Source: Smittia aterrima (taxonomy: Eukaryota; Arthropoda; Insecta; Diptera; Chironomidae). From it: 64,000 bases of DNA. Below are positions 11,279 to 23,826 of this stretch, in pieces. Below the pieces are notes generated by a model that saw nothing but the letters and a program-made list of their open reading frames with translations, did no database searches and was not told the origin of the DNA. Numbering within the stretch: the first letter of the stretch is position 1; each line of letters begins with the position of its first letter. The stretch lies in assembly GCA_033063855.1 (NCBI GenBank), contig CP093831.1, positions 10,292,001 to 10,356,000 on the forward strand. The letters are read 5' to 3'. Made by a program: the position numbers and the translations under genes.

Positions 11279-14151
11279 ATCAGTTTGAAATTACATTTCG
11301 GTCATCAACATGAGCGGCGTGTTAAGTTACATGAATTTTTAATTAACGAGCATTTGGCTACGCTCTAAATTATTTTTCTTTATGAAACACGTAAAATGCA
11401 AATTTCATTTTGCGTTGAAGCTCAACTTTTGATTACAACCGTCCATATCATCGATTCGCATTGAAGTTCAATCGAATTTACCAGACGAAGGCACGAGAAA
11501 GCATTCATCGAAACCATGAATAATTTATCAACGAACGTAAATATCTCCTCTGTTATCAATTCAATTTTCTTGGATTACGTGAGCGCTTTCATTGAGTTTT
11601 TCGCAGAAGTTCATCGATCATACTCGTACTGAAACTGTAATACTCTCGTATTTATTTTAATATCAATCAATTTCGACGATGAAGAATCGGATTAAACAAT
11701 CGATCGGAGCTTTGTTGCTTTAATTCTAAGGCAAGCGAGACAAACGTGCTGCACTTCAAATGTCGAAGCACGTCATTGAAATCAATAAGTTTCTATCGCC
11801 AAATCCCTTCTCGTTTTAGTTCCACTTCACTGCTCGTTCTTACGTCAGTCAAAAAGCCATTGGCATTTCTGAGACAAAATTGATATCGAAATTGATATTG
11901 AAATAGAAAACATTTTGGTTCTCGCTTTCAACAAGCTTAACAGGTTTACGATTGTAATTACAAATTGAGAGGAGAACTGTTTAATTAAATATTCACTTAA
12001 GTCAAATACGATTTAAGGTTCTTAAACTTGAAGGCTTCTCGTAGTTCCCATCAAGAAACTTGTGGCTTGCCGTATTCATGAAGAACGTTACGCTTAATGT
12101 CTCATTATGCAAGGTCGTCGTGGTTTGAGAAAGCAATTATGGGATAAGAACTTTATCCGAAATAAAAAGGTTCTCAGCAATTTCTAAAACTTTGCCGAGA
12201 CGTTCAAGGCATTAATCTATCTGAAGACAGCAAACATTTCCCAAATGACTCATTTCTCTTCATCTCAAGAGGTACGACTCATTGCTCGATTGTGTGAATC
12301 ATCGCTTTTTGGCTTTGCTTCGTCTCGTAATCTTGGGGAAAAAATTATCACGCTCGGACATTGTTAAAAATGGTTTTCATTATCTTTCGTTCACGAACGA
12401 ACGACGACAACACTTTGTGAAATTAAAAGTTTTATGTTTTTCACCTTCTGACGTCAACAAAGCGAGAACAGGTGAAACATAGTTTTGCCAAGCCTTTTAT
12501 CAACCTTTGATTGCAGCGTCTTCGCCTGCGGAATATTTTTTGATAAAAGCGAATTCTCTTTTGTTTGATTTCCGCGCTTTCGTAGAGTTCTAGGCTAATT
12601 CTACCAATTATGTTAACAGTAAAGTTATTTCTATTCTTCCGATGGAAACGAACGAGATTCGAAGAAAATTGAGTTAAGTTCTTTTGTTTGCTTGTTCTTC
12701 AAATTATTAATTCGATATGGTCTGTTCATCAGAAAAGAGTTCTGGCGGTGGAAGCAAACAGAAAGTTAAATAAAGAGTCGACTTACTTTTGCGGGGGAAA
12801 AGAAGTTGACAAAGAACTTCGCGCTGCTATTTACGGTGTTTGCTCATCCGAAATATTAACATCATTGTTCCATCGACTTCGTCAACTGAATTAAACGACG
12901 CAAAAAGAAACAGTTGCGAGTTCTCGTTTCTTATTCTTTCGATCTGTCCGAGATGTGCAGAAACATCGTTGAAACCTTTTTGCTGTTCTGTCTTATTCTC
13001 GTCTTTCTGCTTTTGGGCCAAATCACCTTTTAACTTTCACGATAGATCTGAGTTAGAACGGCGACGAACACACGCAGTTTGCGAAGGAATTTATTGCAAA
13101 CTTTATTGATTTTTTCCTTCCCCTTTTTCCTTCTTATCACTTGCACAATGCTGTTCTCCTCGTTGAGTGTCAATAAACTTCACGCGATGCTTATGAGCTC
13201 TTAGTTTTCGCGACGAGAAAATATTTCAGTTCATTTCTTAATCTACATCTAAAAATCTTTATTTGCAGTTTGTTAAGACTCAAATTGCTTTATTTTCCAC
13301 TGGAACCTTAACGATATTGATTTTCTCGATTGCGTTAGGAGCAACTTATGCACGGTGTTGTCACAAGTTTACAAACTTCGATAATTAACAAAATAGTTCC
13401 TCAAAAACAATAAAAACTCAAAGAGTCATTTGAATAACAATCAAAAAATATTTTTTCAGGTGTAACTTCATTCGCCGTGAACAACACTTGACATGCGAAA
13501 ACAAACTGAGCTGCTCGGCGCTTCAGTTGATGTAACGCGAAAATGGATGAATGTTGCGCGAATGAAAAACAACGCGAAACATTGAAGTTGCTCGCTTTCA
13601 GCTGATGCTTGACTACCAATTCAACAACAAAACAAAATGATATTGAAAGCGGCGCTATTGCGCAACGCGAGTACAAGTTGAAATCGGTGAAACGAGGAAA
13701 ATATTTTGTTGAAGTTTTTCGTTTTGGTTGAAGAAATTTTTGAATTTTTCTTCAACAAATATTGACATTGAAGATTGGTCACTTGAAGTTTGAAAGAAAA
13801 TAAATTGCATCTTCAAGTTTACACTGATTGTTTTTCTTATGGAACTTTGGAGAGTTCTCCTTTTAGTTTTTCTTCTTTCAAAAGTTTTAATGAAGAATCT
13901 TCTGACTGTTGAAGTTGAAATAAATTCAAATGACGTCTTACACGATTTGAGGCTTCTAGTCCCTTAAAATATTTCCACCGCTCACAAGAAAAGTCCCATT
14001 TGCTTCGCTAATTAAATTACGCGAGATTGTTAATAGATTTTCTTGACTTATTGTTGGGAAATTTAATTTCCTTTTCGTTACTCGCGATTCTATTTTTGGG
14101 TTTTGGTGAGTTAGCGAATCTTTCAATCAATGCCAGCCGGCAATAAAATGC
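11279..14151. other. Gene-free stretch before the duplicated segment
   Basis: AT-rich DNA. The 60-90 codon ORFs at 12282-13109 (plus) and 12827-13676 (minus) overlap one another on opposite strands and match no family. No repeat or RNA gene was seen. Confidence 0.4.
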
Positions 14152-16934
14152 TCAACATGTGCGTCGGCTTGAATCTTTCCATGGCGACCAAAATAACAAT
14201 CTACGTCATTCAATAGCGAAAACTTGAATCGCGACATAAGAATTTTTCGCGTAGTTGAAAGTTAATTTTCCTCGAATTGAAAGGAAGTTTTTCTCATTAA
14301 GCTCCGGCAGTTTATCGTCTCAAGTTGTTCTCTGATTGACGCAACGAAATCAAGAAATAAAAAGAAAACGGTAAGTGCAAAGTTAACAAATCGAATGAGT
14401 GGCGCTGATAGGAATTGAGTGACTTTGACATCAGATAACTTTCGAATTGAATTGGAATCTAAACTGAAAAGTATTTTTGTAAAGTGAAAAGTTCAAGTTT
14501 CTTCTGAAAATATCTTCAAAGTTTACAATTGAACTTAAAAAATGAAATTGTTACGAAACTGCATTGCGAATTGTTTGCGTTTCGTGGCAACTTTCAGTTT
14601 TCAAGAGAGCCAAGAAAAATCATTTTTATTTGTGTCGTCATGAAGTGATGACGTTGGAAAGCTCTGAAGTATTGAAGAGCTTTTTATAAACAATTTTTTT
14701 CGAAAGCTTTTGAAAGCTCCAAGAACTTAAAGCTTTATGAATAAATATTTTCTGGGCTTCTTGATAAAGTAACTGAAGTCTAACTGAGCAAGTTTGTTTG
14801 TTTGTTGAATGCTGAAGAATGCAATGAAATTATTTTGAGCATAATTCGATTATGTTTCCCGTTCTTGAGAGTCGTAAATCACGGAAGTTCTATTTCATGT
14901 CATGAGCAAATAAAAATGAAATCGACGATTAAAAATTAAACCTTTTGCATGAATTCGATTTCTCGAACTCATCAATCAATAAAATTGTTATCAAATCGTT
15001 GGAAGTTTCATAAAATTGACTTTCTACAAGGAACTCTGTCGAACGGAGCAATGAGGTTCAACTAAACGTTCGCGATAAGTTATTGTTCTTTGATCGAGAC
15101 ACGGTGTTGCTCTTCTTCTTGTCCTAATTGGCTTTATAATTTAATGTCAATTGACATCAATCACGAACAGAAAGAAACTTATTCAAAGCTTTCGTTGTCA
15201 TCCTAAGCAATATTTCTAAGTGAGACGTCTGAATTAGTGTAACATTGACTCGGATGACTTTCTAATATTTGCGCGAAGCTCTATCAACAGGGCTTCGACA
15301 ACGAATAAACTGATTTATGCTGGAACATTAAACGAACGAATTAGTTGAACATTCATCACGCTCAGTGACTCTTTCAACTTACAGCCCCATCGTCGACGGT
15401 TATCAACCTGACTAAAGCAATAAAAATTTGTGGAATGACTAGAAAACTATTTTCAACACAATTTCATTTAAGAACGAAAAGGAAACTCATTCCTCGCGCA
15501 GCTTGAAAGAAAAGTTTCCTTTGTGTTTTCCAAACTAAAAAAGCGAAACTAAAATGAGGAAACTTTTCGTGATTTCCGTTATTCGCGTTCTGCTGTTTTT
15601 CCCAATCCAAACTTTCTTTTCTTTCTTTCATGCAAGTCTAGAATTCCAATTGAAGCAAGGAAACATCAACGAAACATCAACAATTCACCATGGATAACAG
15701 TTTGACTAGCGGAACGGTTCTGCTTCGCAGCGTTTCCATATTTTTAAGTAATCGCCGTCAAAGCAAACAGCTTAAGGAGCAAGCTCAGAAGGCCGAGAAG
15801 AAAAAGCGCGTTAAGACGTTATCGAAGCTCGATGAACAGATGGGCAAGCTGCAGCCTAAAATGCTTGAGAACCTTAAGCGGAAAACGCATTTTAACAAGT
15901 GAGTTGAACTAAAAGTGAATCGTGATAAAATATTTCGAGAAAATTGAAATGACATCGACAGCTTTTCCATCAAAAACATTTTGTTGTTGAATAATAAATC
16001 AAACACATTTTAATTCTTATTAACCCGGAAAGCATAAAGTGTCAGGCAATCAAACAAACTTTTAAGTTTAATGCGAAGAAATCGTGAAACAAAAACTTTT
16101 TACATTAAAAAGCTTTAACTCTTTTTCATTTCAAAAACAGAAACGAGCTAGAAACTTTATCGAGAATCTATCGCAAGCTCGTTTCGGATTGCCCGATCAG
16201 CAGTCGGCAGCTCGCAATGAATCCAAACTCTCTTATGGCCAACAAACAAAACGCAACGATTGAAGGAATCGATCGATCAGTTTTCCGTGAGCTTCTTCAT
16301 TCCACATTCGATATCGTTACCGAAGAAGCTTTGATGGAAAGGATTTTCTGCACTTGGGAGAAAGGATTCGAAGGGCTTCCGATCCGTCTCGAAGGTTGGA
16401 TTTGTGGGTTGTCTATCTTTCTGAAAGGAACTCACGCCGAGAAGACTGCGTACTGTTTCCGTATTTATGATCTCAACTGCGACAACTACATCACGAGAGA
16501 CGAAATGTTCATTTTGTTGAGGTAATTTGAGGAAGTTTTGCTTTGAGAAGTTAAATGAATAATTTATTTCAACAGAAACTCTTTGATTAAACATCCACAA
16601 GACGACGATCCCGATGAAAGTGTCAAAGACCTCGTGGAAATTGCTCTGAGAAAATTGGACGTCGACAAAGATGGAAAAGTCTCTTTCGTCGATTATTGCG
16701 CTGCTGTGAAAGCTGACGGTTTATTGCTTGAAGCTTTTGGACAAGTTCTTCCAACTGACGGAGCTGCTGACAGTTTTCTATCAACTTTGCAGTGAATTGT
16801 TAATTTAAACAAAATTTAAATATAATTAAATAAAAAGCTTCCATTGAGTTACATGAAAATCTTTGTTTCTTAAAAGCTCTACACAGACATGCGAAAATAT
16901 TTGAAATTTGTTTATAAACACAACGACAATCTCA
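14152..16934 (+). repeat. Segmental duplication, copy A (calaxin unit)
   Basis: This segment of about 2.78 kb recurs at 20849-23637, nearly identical with scattered substitutions and small indels, mostly noncoding. The left match starts at TCAACATGTGCG (14152; 20849) and the right match ends around TTTGTTTATAAAC (about 16920-16934; about 23616-23637). The unit holds about 1.5 kb of upstream DNA and a whole calaxin-like gene. No terminal inverted repeats or target-site duplication are visible at the edges. Confidence 0.9.
15690..16795 (+). CDS. Calaxin-like EF-hand protein (EFCAB1/CLXN), copy A
   Basis: Three exons (15690-15898, 16141-16521, 16576-16795) join in phase to give 269 aa. The C-terminal 190 residues follow the calaxin/EFCAB1 family closely: the GWICGLSIFLKGT stretch, then an EF-hand loop at about 180-191 (D-x-N-x-D ... 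E), a second at about 225-236 (DVDKDGKVSFVD, Asp in position 12), and the LLLEAFG-x-x-LP ending. The first family EF-hand is degenerate here (WEKGFEGLPIRLEGW lacks the acidic ligands). The N terminus (about 1-70) is a Lys/Gln-rich helical extension that looks specific to this lineage. In the family, calaxin is a Ca2+ sensor on axonemal outer-arm dynein in sperm flagella and cilia; an axonemal role here is inferred from homology. AATAAA at 16828-16833 is the likely poly(A) signal. Confidence 0.88.
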
Positions 16935-17003
16935 CCATGGCAACGAGTCGAGCGACAACATTTTATGTGGTGAGAATGAGCTGACGAGTTAAGGTTTTAA
17001 GTT

Positions 17004-17034
17004 CATAAAAACGCTCAGTCAGTCGTCTGCAGTC
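17004..17034 (+). promoter_or_regulatory. Candidate core promoter of SDR1, distal start
   Basis: CATAAAAA at 17004-17011 resembles a TATA box, and GCAGTC at 17029-17034 can serve as an initiator 27 nt from its first base. Two further TCAGTC motifs lie between them. The first coding exon of SDR1 begins about 105 nt downstream. The TATA match is imperfect. Confidence 0.4.
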
Positions 17035-17138
17035 GGTGGATAGTGAAGCACTTGAAATTATTTAGTCGCGCGTCGCAAAATTGGAATCAATTAACATTTA
17101 AACAATTTGTGCAAATTTTCGGTCTTGAAAACGGAGAA

Positions 17139-20100
17139 ATGGATAATGAAAACTCAAATCAAAACGAGTCGAACCGGTAAGCGCAGTGAGAGACAGAGAG
17201 AAGGAGAAAACTTCTTGCTAATCGATTCGATAATTCATAAATCACTTAAAAATTCATTGACAGTTCTATTGATTTACACATATCTTCCACTACCATTCGG
17301 TTATCAGGAAGTGGTCAGTTCAAACATTTGTTTCGTACGCCGATCGATTTCGGAAGCAAAAATTTGTGAATATTTGAAGTTTTCTCGAAAACACTGAAGA
17401 TTCGGCAAACATCGCGGTGTTCCTTTGTTTGCTCGAGTTTAATTAGAAGCGTTTGTGTTAAACTTTGACAAATATTTCTGTTTCGTGTCTCAAGGGAAAT
17501 CTTGTTGACGTAATATTAAATTATCGAGCCGCTAGAAATTTCAATGAAAATAGAAAATTTGCTTCATTATTTCATCAGCACAAATTGCTTTGAACTTTGA
17601 TGAAGTAATTTAATTTATGTAATAAAAAATTGTATCATCGATTTCTGACCTTTGATATCCCTTAAGGTCTGTAGCTTCGTTATTTTTCTTGAAAGTTTGT
17701 TGCAATCTCCAAGGCGATGGAGAGTGAAAGAATTTTATTCCGCAAACCAAGGTAAACTTGCCGGCTATATCGATTCACCTTTTCACAGAAGTTCTTCAAG
17801 TTCTTTTGCTGATGAAACCTGTTGAAAGTTCACCTTGAACGTACAAAACAATTCTTTAAAAGAATTTTAATGATTTGTTCAGTCTTTAATTGCAAACTGA
17901 AACGAATTCTAAATATTAGCTCATCAATTTGAGCCTCATTTTATTTCGATTAGATGCTTTGGATCTTTCGATTATCACTTTCGATGGTTAAGGTCAAATA
18001 TATTTTCATGAGTTAAACGTTCAGCTATAAAAGCGATAACATTCCAAGTTCGTTCGTTAAAAAGTAAACAACCTTCAAGACATCGACGACAAGAAAGGCG
18101 GCAAAATAAAGTTCCGATCTCTGCGGTGCATCGTTTTCGTTTTCAAGGTGAAATATTTGTGAATTGTTTGTTGTGGTAGGTCGTGCCTACAGCTGATCAA
18201 TTCACACAAAACGTGTTTTAAATCTTTGTCATTTTTTAATATTCATCGTGATTCGTTGAACTCAAGTCAGCGGAGAACAAGGAAATCTCTTTAGCGAATT
18301 TCTTAGTTCACTCGAGAGCTCATCACTTGAAGTGATGAAATGCAAAAAAAAACTTTTAAAATCAATTCAGAGAATTGAAAAATTACGCGATATCTAAAGT
18401 CGTCTTTGTAAATCAATTCAGATTTTGATGATTATTTGAGATCACTTGAAGTTATTCTGACTTGAGACATCTTCAAAGTCTTTGCGACCTTCAAAAGAAT
18501 CTTTTGTATTTAACAAAAGAAAATTTTGTCGCCGGCAGCGAATAACAAGTTGAACTTCAACTTTTGAAGTGTGTCAAGTTACTACGCAATTCCGATTGTG
18601 TCTTGCCTTAAATTAAAAATCAATTAATTTTTTTGTCGATTTCGATGTGAAGTCAGCAATCGAAACCTGGCAATTAAAGAAACGATTGTGCTGAGCTTTT
18701 GTTTCCACTTAAGAACTCTAAGGAAATCTTCGATGTGCGATTCGAGTCATAAAACGAATAAAATTCGTCGTTCAAATGTTTTTGTTGGGAGCGTCGCGAC
18801 GACTTGGCATCGTTCGAATTATTTTCGGCTCATGTTAGTCATTCGTGCTCCGGACTTCTTCATCGACAGACAAAATTGGTCCGGGCTACAAAAAAAGAAA
18901 AGAAAAAAAAAGTTGTCAAGGTTCAAAGTTGAAAACGATTCCACTAAAAATAAATTGTTATCGTTAATTCATCAACTCGAATACAAACAACATTTTATTT
19001 TGGAACAAGAAATGCCACAAGCGTGAGTTACAATTACAAAAGAAACAAGAAATTAAGTCTTTTGAAGTTCACATACGCAACCACAACGAAGTAAATTAAC
19101 CGTGACTGTGAAACTCAATGAAGAATGCAGAAACGATAAAGATAATTTGTCGGAAAGTGTGTGACAAAGTGCGACAAAACAATCAAATTGCGTTGTTTGA
19201 CATGCGCAAACTTCAATTTGCAGCTGCATTGAGATTAATTTAATGCAATTCACTCTCTATTGACTCAGACACATGCGGTCGTCTCGCTCGACTGCTGTCA
19301 ATTGCATAATCAAAACTGCATCAAGAGGAAAACTCTTTTTTTTTGTGTTAGATGTGAATGCAAACAAGGCCGGCAATTTCATTCATTCAATGGGAAACTT
19401 TTTGTTTCTCGCCGATGTCAATGAACTCGAATTCGTGACTTTGTTTTAAAAATAAACTCACGTCAAACATAATATTTCTCTTTTTATGTTTGAAGACAAA
19501 GCAATCCGGGCGTGATGATCTACAACGTGATGGTCCTTGTCCTCGATCTCGCTTTCCTTCTCATCAAATTCTGGCTCTTCACTTTCCAAGAGGTTTTCAA
19601 GATAATCAAAGGCGTCGAAGAGCGAGACGTGTCGAAAGATATTGTTTTGATTACCGGCACTGGACATGGAATCGGAAAGGAACTTGCACTTCAGTACTCA
19701 GCTCTGGGATCGACAATCGTCTGTTGGGACGTCAACGAACAGATGAACCAGGAAACTGTTAAACTTATCAAATCGCGAGGAGGAAAGGCGCATGGTTACA
19801 CGTAAGTTTCAACTGCATTTCTCTTTCGATCTGCCATTGAGGTCATGAAAGGTTGAAGTTAATTGAATTATAACAACAACTCATTTATAGCGTTGATGTA
19901 ACGAATCGTGAAAAAGTGTTGGAGACTGGAAACACTGTTCTCAAAGACATCGGCGATGTCTCGATCTTAGTGAACAATGCGGGAATAATGCCGCAACATG
20001 AGATTCTCAAACATTCAGAGGCTGAAGTCAGAAAGATTTTTGACATCAATTCAATCGCTCATTGCTGGATGTTCCAAGCTTTTTTGCCAAAGATGATTGA

Positions 20101-20643
20101 AAAGAATCAAGGACATATTGTTGCTTTGTCGAGCATCGCAGGGGTCGTTGGATTGAACAATCTTGTTCCTTATTGTGGATCGAAGTTTGCTGTCCGCGGA
20201 ATGATGGAATCATTAGGAGAAGAGTTAAGAATTCATTCCGATGGAAAGTCAAAGGTGAAGTTCAAATTGTTGTTGAAAAAGTGTTTTAATTCTAACCGCG
20301 CAATTTAAAATCTTAGATTAAATTCACAACAGTTTATCCGTACATGGTCGATACTGGTCTTTGCAAAAAGGTAAAGATTCGCTTTGAGAACTTCTTGAGA
20401 TTACTCAAACCTTCGCTTGTTGCTGCTGCGATTATTTCCGCTCAACGCAAAGGAATTGACGAGTTAACTGTCCCACGTAAGTTTCTAGGCCAACATGTCA
20501 ATTTACCTACAAACATTATTCCATTTTAATTATTACCTTCAGGTTACATGTTCTACCTTAACTCGATCTTGAGACTGTTCCCGACTAGAGCAAGCACCCT
20601 TGTGCGGGATTTCTTCGATAGCGGAGTTGAATCTGATATGTAA
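17139..20643 (+). CDS. SDR16C-type short-chain dehydrogenase/reductase, SDR1
   Basis: Exons 17139-17176, 19496-19801, 19891-20254, 20317-20476 and 20543-20643 join in phase to 322 aa. A hydrophobic N-terminal segment (about residues 20-45) would anchor it to a membrane. The NAD(P)-binding motif TGTGHGIG starts at about residue 66, NNAG is present, the catalytic Ser lies in SSIAG and the active site is YCGSK. These features fit the RDHE2/17-beta-HSD13-like SDR16C group, which oxidises retinol- or steroid-like alcohols at ER or lipid-droplet membranes; the substrate here is unknown. The first intron is 2.3 kb, unusual for this window, and contains at least one other first exon (19012-19022, MPQA) in the same phase, giving a 313-aa form. 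The last intron (20477-20542) is absent from SDR2 and SDR3. Confidence 0.85.
18026..18033 (+). promoter_or_regulatory. TATA box inside SDR1 intron 1
   Basis: TATAAAAG is an exact consensus TATA box, but no clear TCAGT-type initiator lies 28-34 nt downstream. A possible 5' splice site (CAAG/GTGAAA at about 18149) would end a noncoding first exon. Splicing to 19496 would then start translation at the in-frame ATG at 19515. Use as a promoter is inference. Confidence 0.3.
19012..19022 (+). CDS. Alternative first coding exon of SDR1 (MPQA)
   Basis: ATG CCA CAA GC followed by GTGAGT. It ends in phase 2, exactly like the distal first exon (17139-17176) and the 14-nt first exons of SDR2 (MADVA) and SDR3 (MADET), and joins the acceptor at 19494-19495 in frame. 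Its length and position close to exon 2 match the paralogues better than the distal exon does, so it may be the ancestral start. A 112-codon open frame runs upstream from 18688 in the same frame, so the start at MPQA is a choice by analogy. Confidence 0.45.
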
Positions 20644-20848
20644 ACTTCAAGGTTCCAAGGCTAGCAGCGTCTGCGTGATTAAAGAATAATCTCAACCACT
20701 TTCATATTCATTTTAAATTTAAAGACTTTATGTGTGTCGCCAAGTTTGTAAGAGTTGTTGCGGTAAAAATTGGTTTAAAAATAAAATAATACCTGTTTTC
20801 CCCAAATGTTTATTGTTTTCATCAACTGAAGGTTGAATGATAAAGAGA

Positions 20849-23637
20849 TCAACATGTGCGTCGGCTTCAATCTTTCCATGGCGACCAAAATAACAATCTA
20901 CGTCATTCAATAGCGAAAACTTGAATCGCGACATAAGAATTTTTCGCGTAGTTGAAAGTTAATTTTCCTCGAATTGAAAGGAAGTTTTTCTCATTAAGCT
21001 CCGGCAGTTAATCGACTCAAGTTGTTCTCTGATTGACGCAACGAAATCAAGAAATAAAAAGAAAACGGTAAGTGCAAAGTTAACAAATCGAATGAGTGGC
21101 GCTGATAGGAATTGAGTGACTTTGACATCAGATAACTTTCGAATTGAATTGGAATCTAAACTGAAAAGTATTTTTGTAAAGTGAAAAGTTCAAGTTTCTT
21201 CTGAAAATATCTTCAAAGTTTACAATTGAACTTAAAAAATGAAATTGTTACGAAACTGCATTTGGAATTGTTTGCGTTTCGTGGCAACTTTCAGTTTTCA
21301 AGAGAGCCAAGAAAAATCATTTTTATTTGTGTCGTCATGAAGTGATGACGTCGGAAAGCTCTGAAGTATTCAAGAGCTTTTTATAAACAAATTTGTTTTC
21401 GAAAGCTTTTGAAAGCTCCAAGAACTTAAAGCTTTATTAATAAATTATTTCTGGGCTTCTTGATAAAGTAACTGAAGTCTAACTGAGCAAGTTTCTTTGT
21501 TGAATGCTGAAGAATGCAATGAAATTATTTTGAGCATAATTCGATTATGTTTCCCGCTCTTGAGAGTCGTAAATCACGGAAGTTCTGTTTCATGTCATGA
21601 GCAAATAAAAATGAAATCGACGATTAAAAATTAAACCTTTTGCATGAATTCGATTTCTCGAACTCATCAATCAATAAAATTGTTATCAAATCGCTGGAAT
21701 TGTCATAAAATTGACATTCTGTAGGGCACTCAAAGACAATTCCTTTCAAACGGAGCAATAAGTTTTGTACTAAGCTTTCGCGATAAGTTATTGTTCTTTG
21801 ATCGAGACACGTTGTTGCTCTTCTTCTTGTTCTAATTGGCTTTCTAATTTAATGGCAATTGACATCAATCACGAACAGAGAAAAAACTTATTCAAAGCTT
21901 TCGTTGTCATCCTAAGCAATATTTCTAAGTGAGACGTCTGAATTAGTGTAACATTGACTTGGATGACTTTCTAATATTTACGCGAAGCGTTATCAACAGG
22001 GCTTCGACATCGAATAAACTGATTTATGCTGGAACATTAAACGAACGAATTAGTTGAACATTCATCACGCTCAGTGACTCTTTCAACTTGCAGCCCCATC
22101 GTCGACGGTTATCAACCTGACTAAAGCAATAAAAATTTGTGGAATGACTAGAAAACGATGTTCAACACAATTTCATTTAAGAACGAAAAGGAAACTCATT
22201 CCTCGCGCAGCTTGAAAGAAAAGTTTCCTTTGTGTTTTCCAAACTAAAAAAGCGAAACTAAAATGAGGAAACTTTTCGTGATTTCCGTTATTCGCGTTCT
22301 GCTGTTTTTCCCAATCCAAACTTTCTTTTCTTTCTTTCATGCAAGTCTAGAATTCCAATTGAAGCAAGGAAACATCAACGAAACATCAACAATTCACCAT
22401 GGATAACAGTTTGACTAGCGGAACGGTTCTGCTTCGCAGCGTTTCCATATTTTTAAGTAATCGCCGTCAAAGCAAACAGCTTAAGGAGCAAGCTCAGAAG
22501 GCCGAGAAGAAAAAGCGCGTGAAGACGTTATCGAAGCTCGATGAACAGATGGGCAAGCTGCAGCCTAAAATGCTTGAGAACCTTAAGCGGAAAACGCATT
22601 TTAACAAGTGAGTTGAACTAAAAGTGAATCGTGTTGAAATATTTCGTGAAAATTGAAATGACATCGACAGCTTTTCCATCAAAAACATTTTGTTGTTGAA
22701 TAATAAATCAAACACATTTTAATTCTTATTAACCCGGAAAGCATAAAGTGTCAGGCAATCAAAGAAACTTTTAAGTTCATTGCGAAGAAATCGTGAAACA
22801 AAAACTTTTCACATTAAAAAGCTTTAACTCTTTTTCATTTCAAAAACAGAAACGAGCTAGAAACTTTATCGAGAATCTATCGCAAGCTCGTTTCGGATTG
22901 CCCGATCAGCAGTCGGCAGCTCGCAATGAATCCAAACTCTCTTATGGCCAACAAACAAAACGCAACGATTGAAGGAATCGATCGATCAGTTTTCCGTGAG
23001 CTTCTTCATTCCACATTCGATATCGTTACCGAAGAAGCTTTGATGGAAAGGATTTTCTGCACTTGGGAGAAAGGATTCGAAGGGCTTCCGATCCGTCTCG
23101 AAGGTTGGATTTGTGGATTGTCTATTTTTCTGAAAGGAACTCACGCCGAGAAGACTGCGTACTGTTTCCGTATTTATGATCTCAACTGCGACAACTACAT
23201 CACGAGAGACGAAATGTTCATTTTGTTGAGGTAATTTGAGAAAGTTTAGCTTTAAAAAATGTAATGAATAATTTATTTTAACAGAAACTCTTTGATTAAA
23301 CATCCACAAGACGACGATCCCGATGAAAGTGTCAAAGACCTCGTGGAAATTGCTCTGAGAAAATTGGACATCGACAAAGATGGAAAAGTCTCTTTCGTCG
23401 ATTATTGCGCTGCTGTGAAAGCTGACGGTTTATTGCTTGAAGCTTTTGGACAAGTTCTTCCAACTGACGGAGCTGCTGACAGTTTTCTATCAACTTTGCA
23501 GTGAATTGTTAATTTAAACAAAATTTTAATAAAAATAAATAAAAAGCTTCCATTGAGTTACATGAAAATCTCTGTTTCTTAAAAGCTCTACACAGACATG
23601 CGAAAATATTTGAAATTTGTTTATAAACGACAATCAC
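20849..23637 (+). repeat. Segmental duplication, copy B (calaxin unit)
   Basis: Second copy of the segment at 14152-16934, inserted between the 3' end of SDR1 and the 5' end of SDR2. Small indels and scattered substitutions separate the copies, mainly upstream of the gene and in introns. SDR1 ends about 205 bp before the left edge; SDR2 starts about 190 bp after the right edge. Confidence 0.9.
22399..23504 (+). CDS. Calaxin-like EF-hand protein (EFCAB1/CLXN), copy B
   Basis: Exons 22399-22607, 22850-23230 and 23285-23504 are each exactly 6709 nt downstream of their copy A counterparts and encode 269 aa. The only amino-acid difference I find is Val to Ile at residue 226 in the last EF-hand loop; the other exon changes are silent. 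Splice sites, start and stop are all intact, so this copy should be functional. The upstream 1.5 kb is also copied, so it probably keeps the same promoter and expression pattern as copy A. AATAAA occurs just after the stop, near 23538. Confidence 0.88.
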
Positions 23638-23826
23638 AAATAAATGTCAATTGCTAATTTCAATTTTACCGCAAAAATTGTTGTTGTGCTAGTCAAAAAG
23701 TTTGACAAGCACTGAGAAGAGAACGTTTTTAAAGTAAATAAAGAATTTTTGTCCGATAAGGTTTCGAAATTTAATTTCTACTCGTCATTCATATTTGGAA
23801 CTTTGGCAAGTGAGAACGTGAAAGAT

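Noticed and set aside
16277..16600. 107-codon minus-strand ORF over calaxin exon 2 (and its copy at 22986-23309)
   Set aside because: Shadow of the calaxin coding strand; it runs through the intron and has no family match.
18688..19026. 112-codon ORF running into the MPQA exon of SDR1
   Set aside because: It is in frame with MPQA but its upstream part has a chance-like composition (poly-Lys, mixed). By analogy with the short first exons of SDR2 and SDR3 I start the isoform at 19012.
14152..23637. Calaxin segment as a transposon
   Set aside because: The edges show no terminal inverted repeats, poly(A) tail or target-site duplication, and introns are kept, which excludes simple retroposition.
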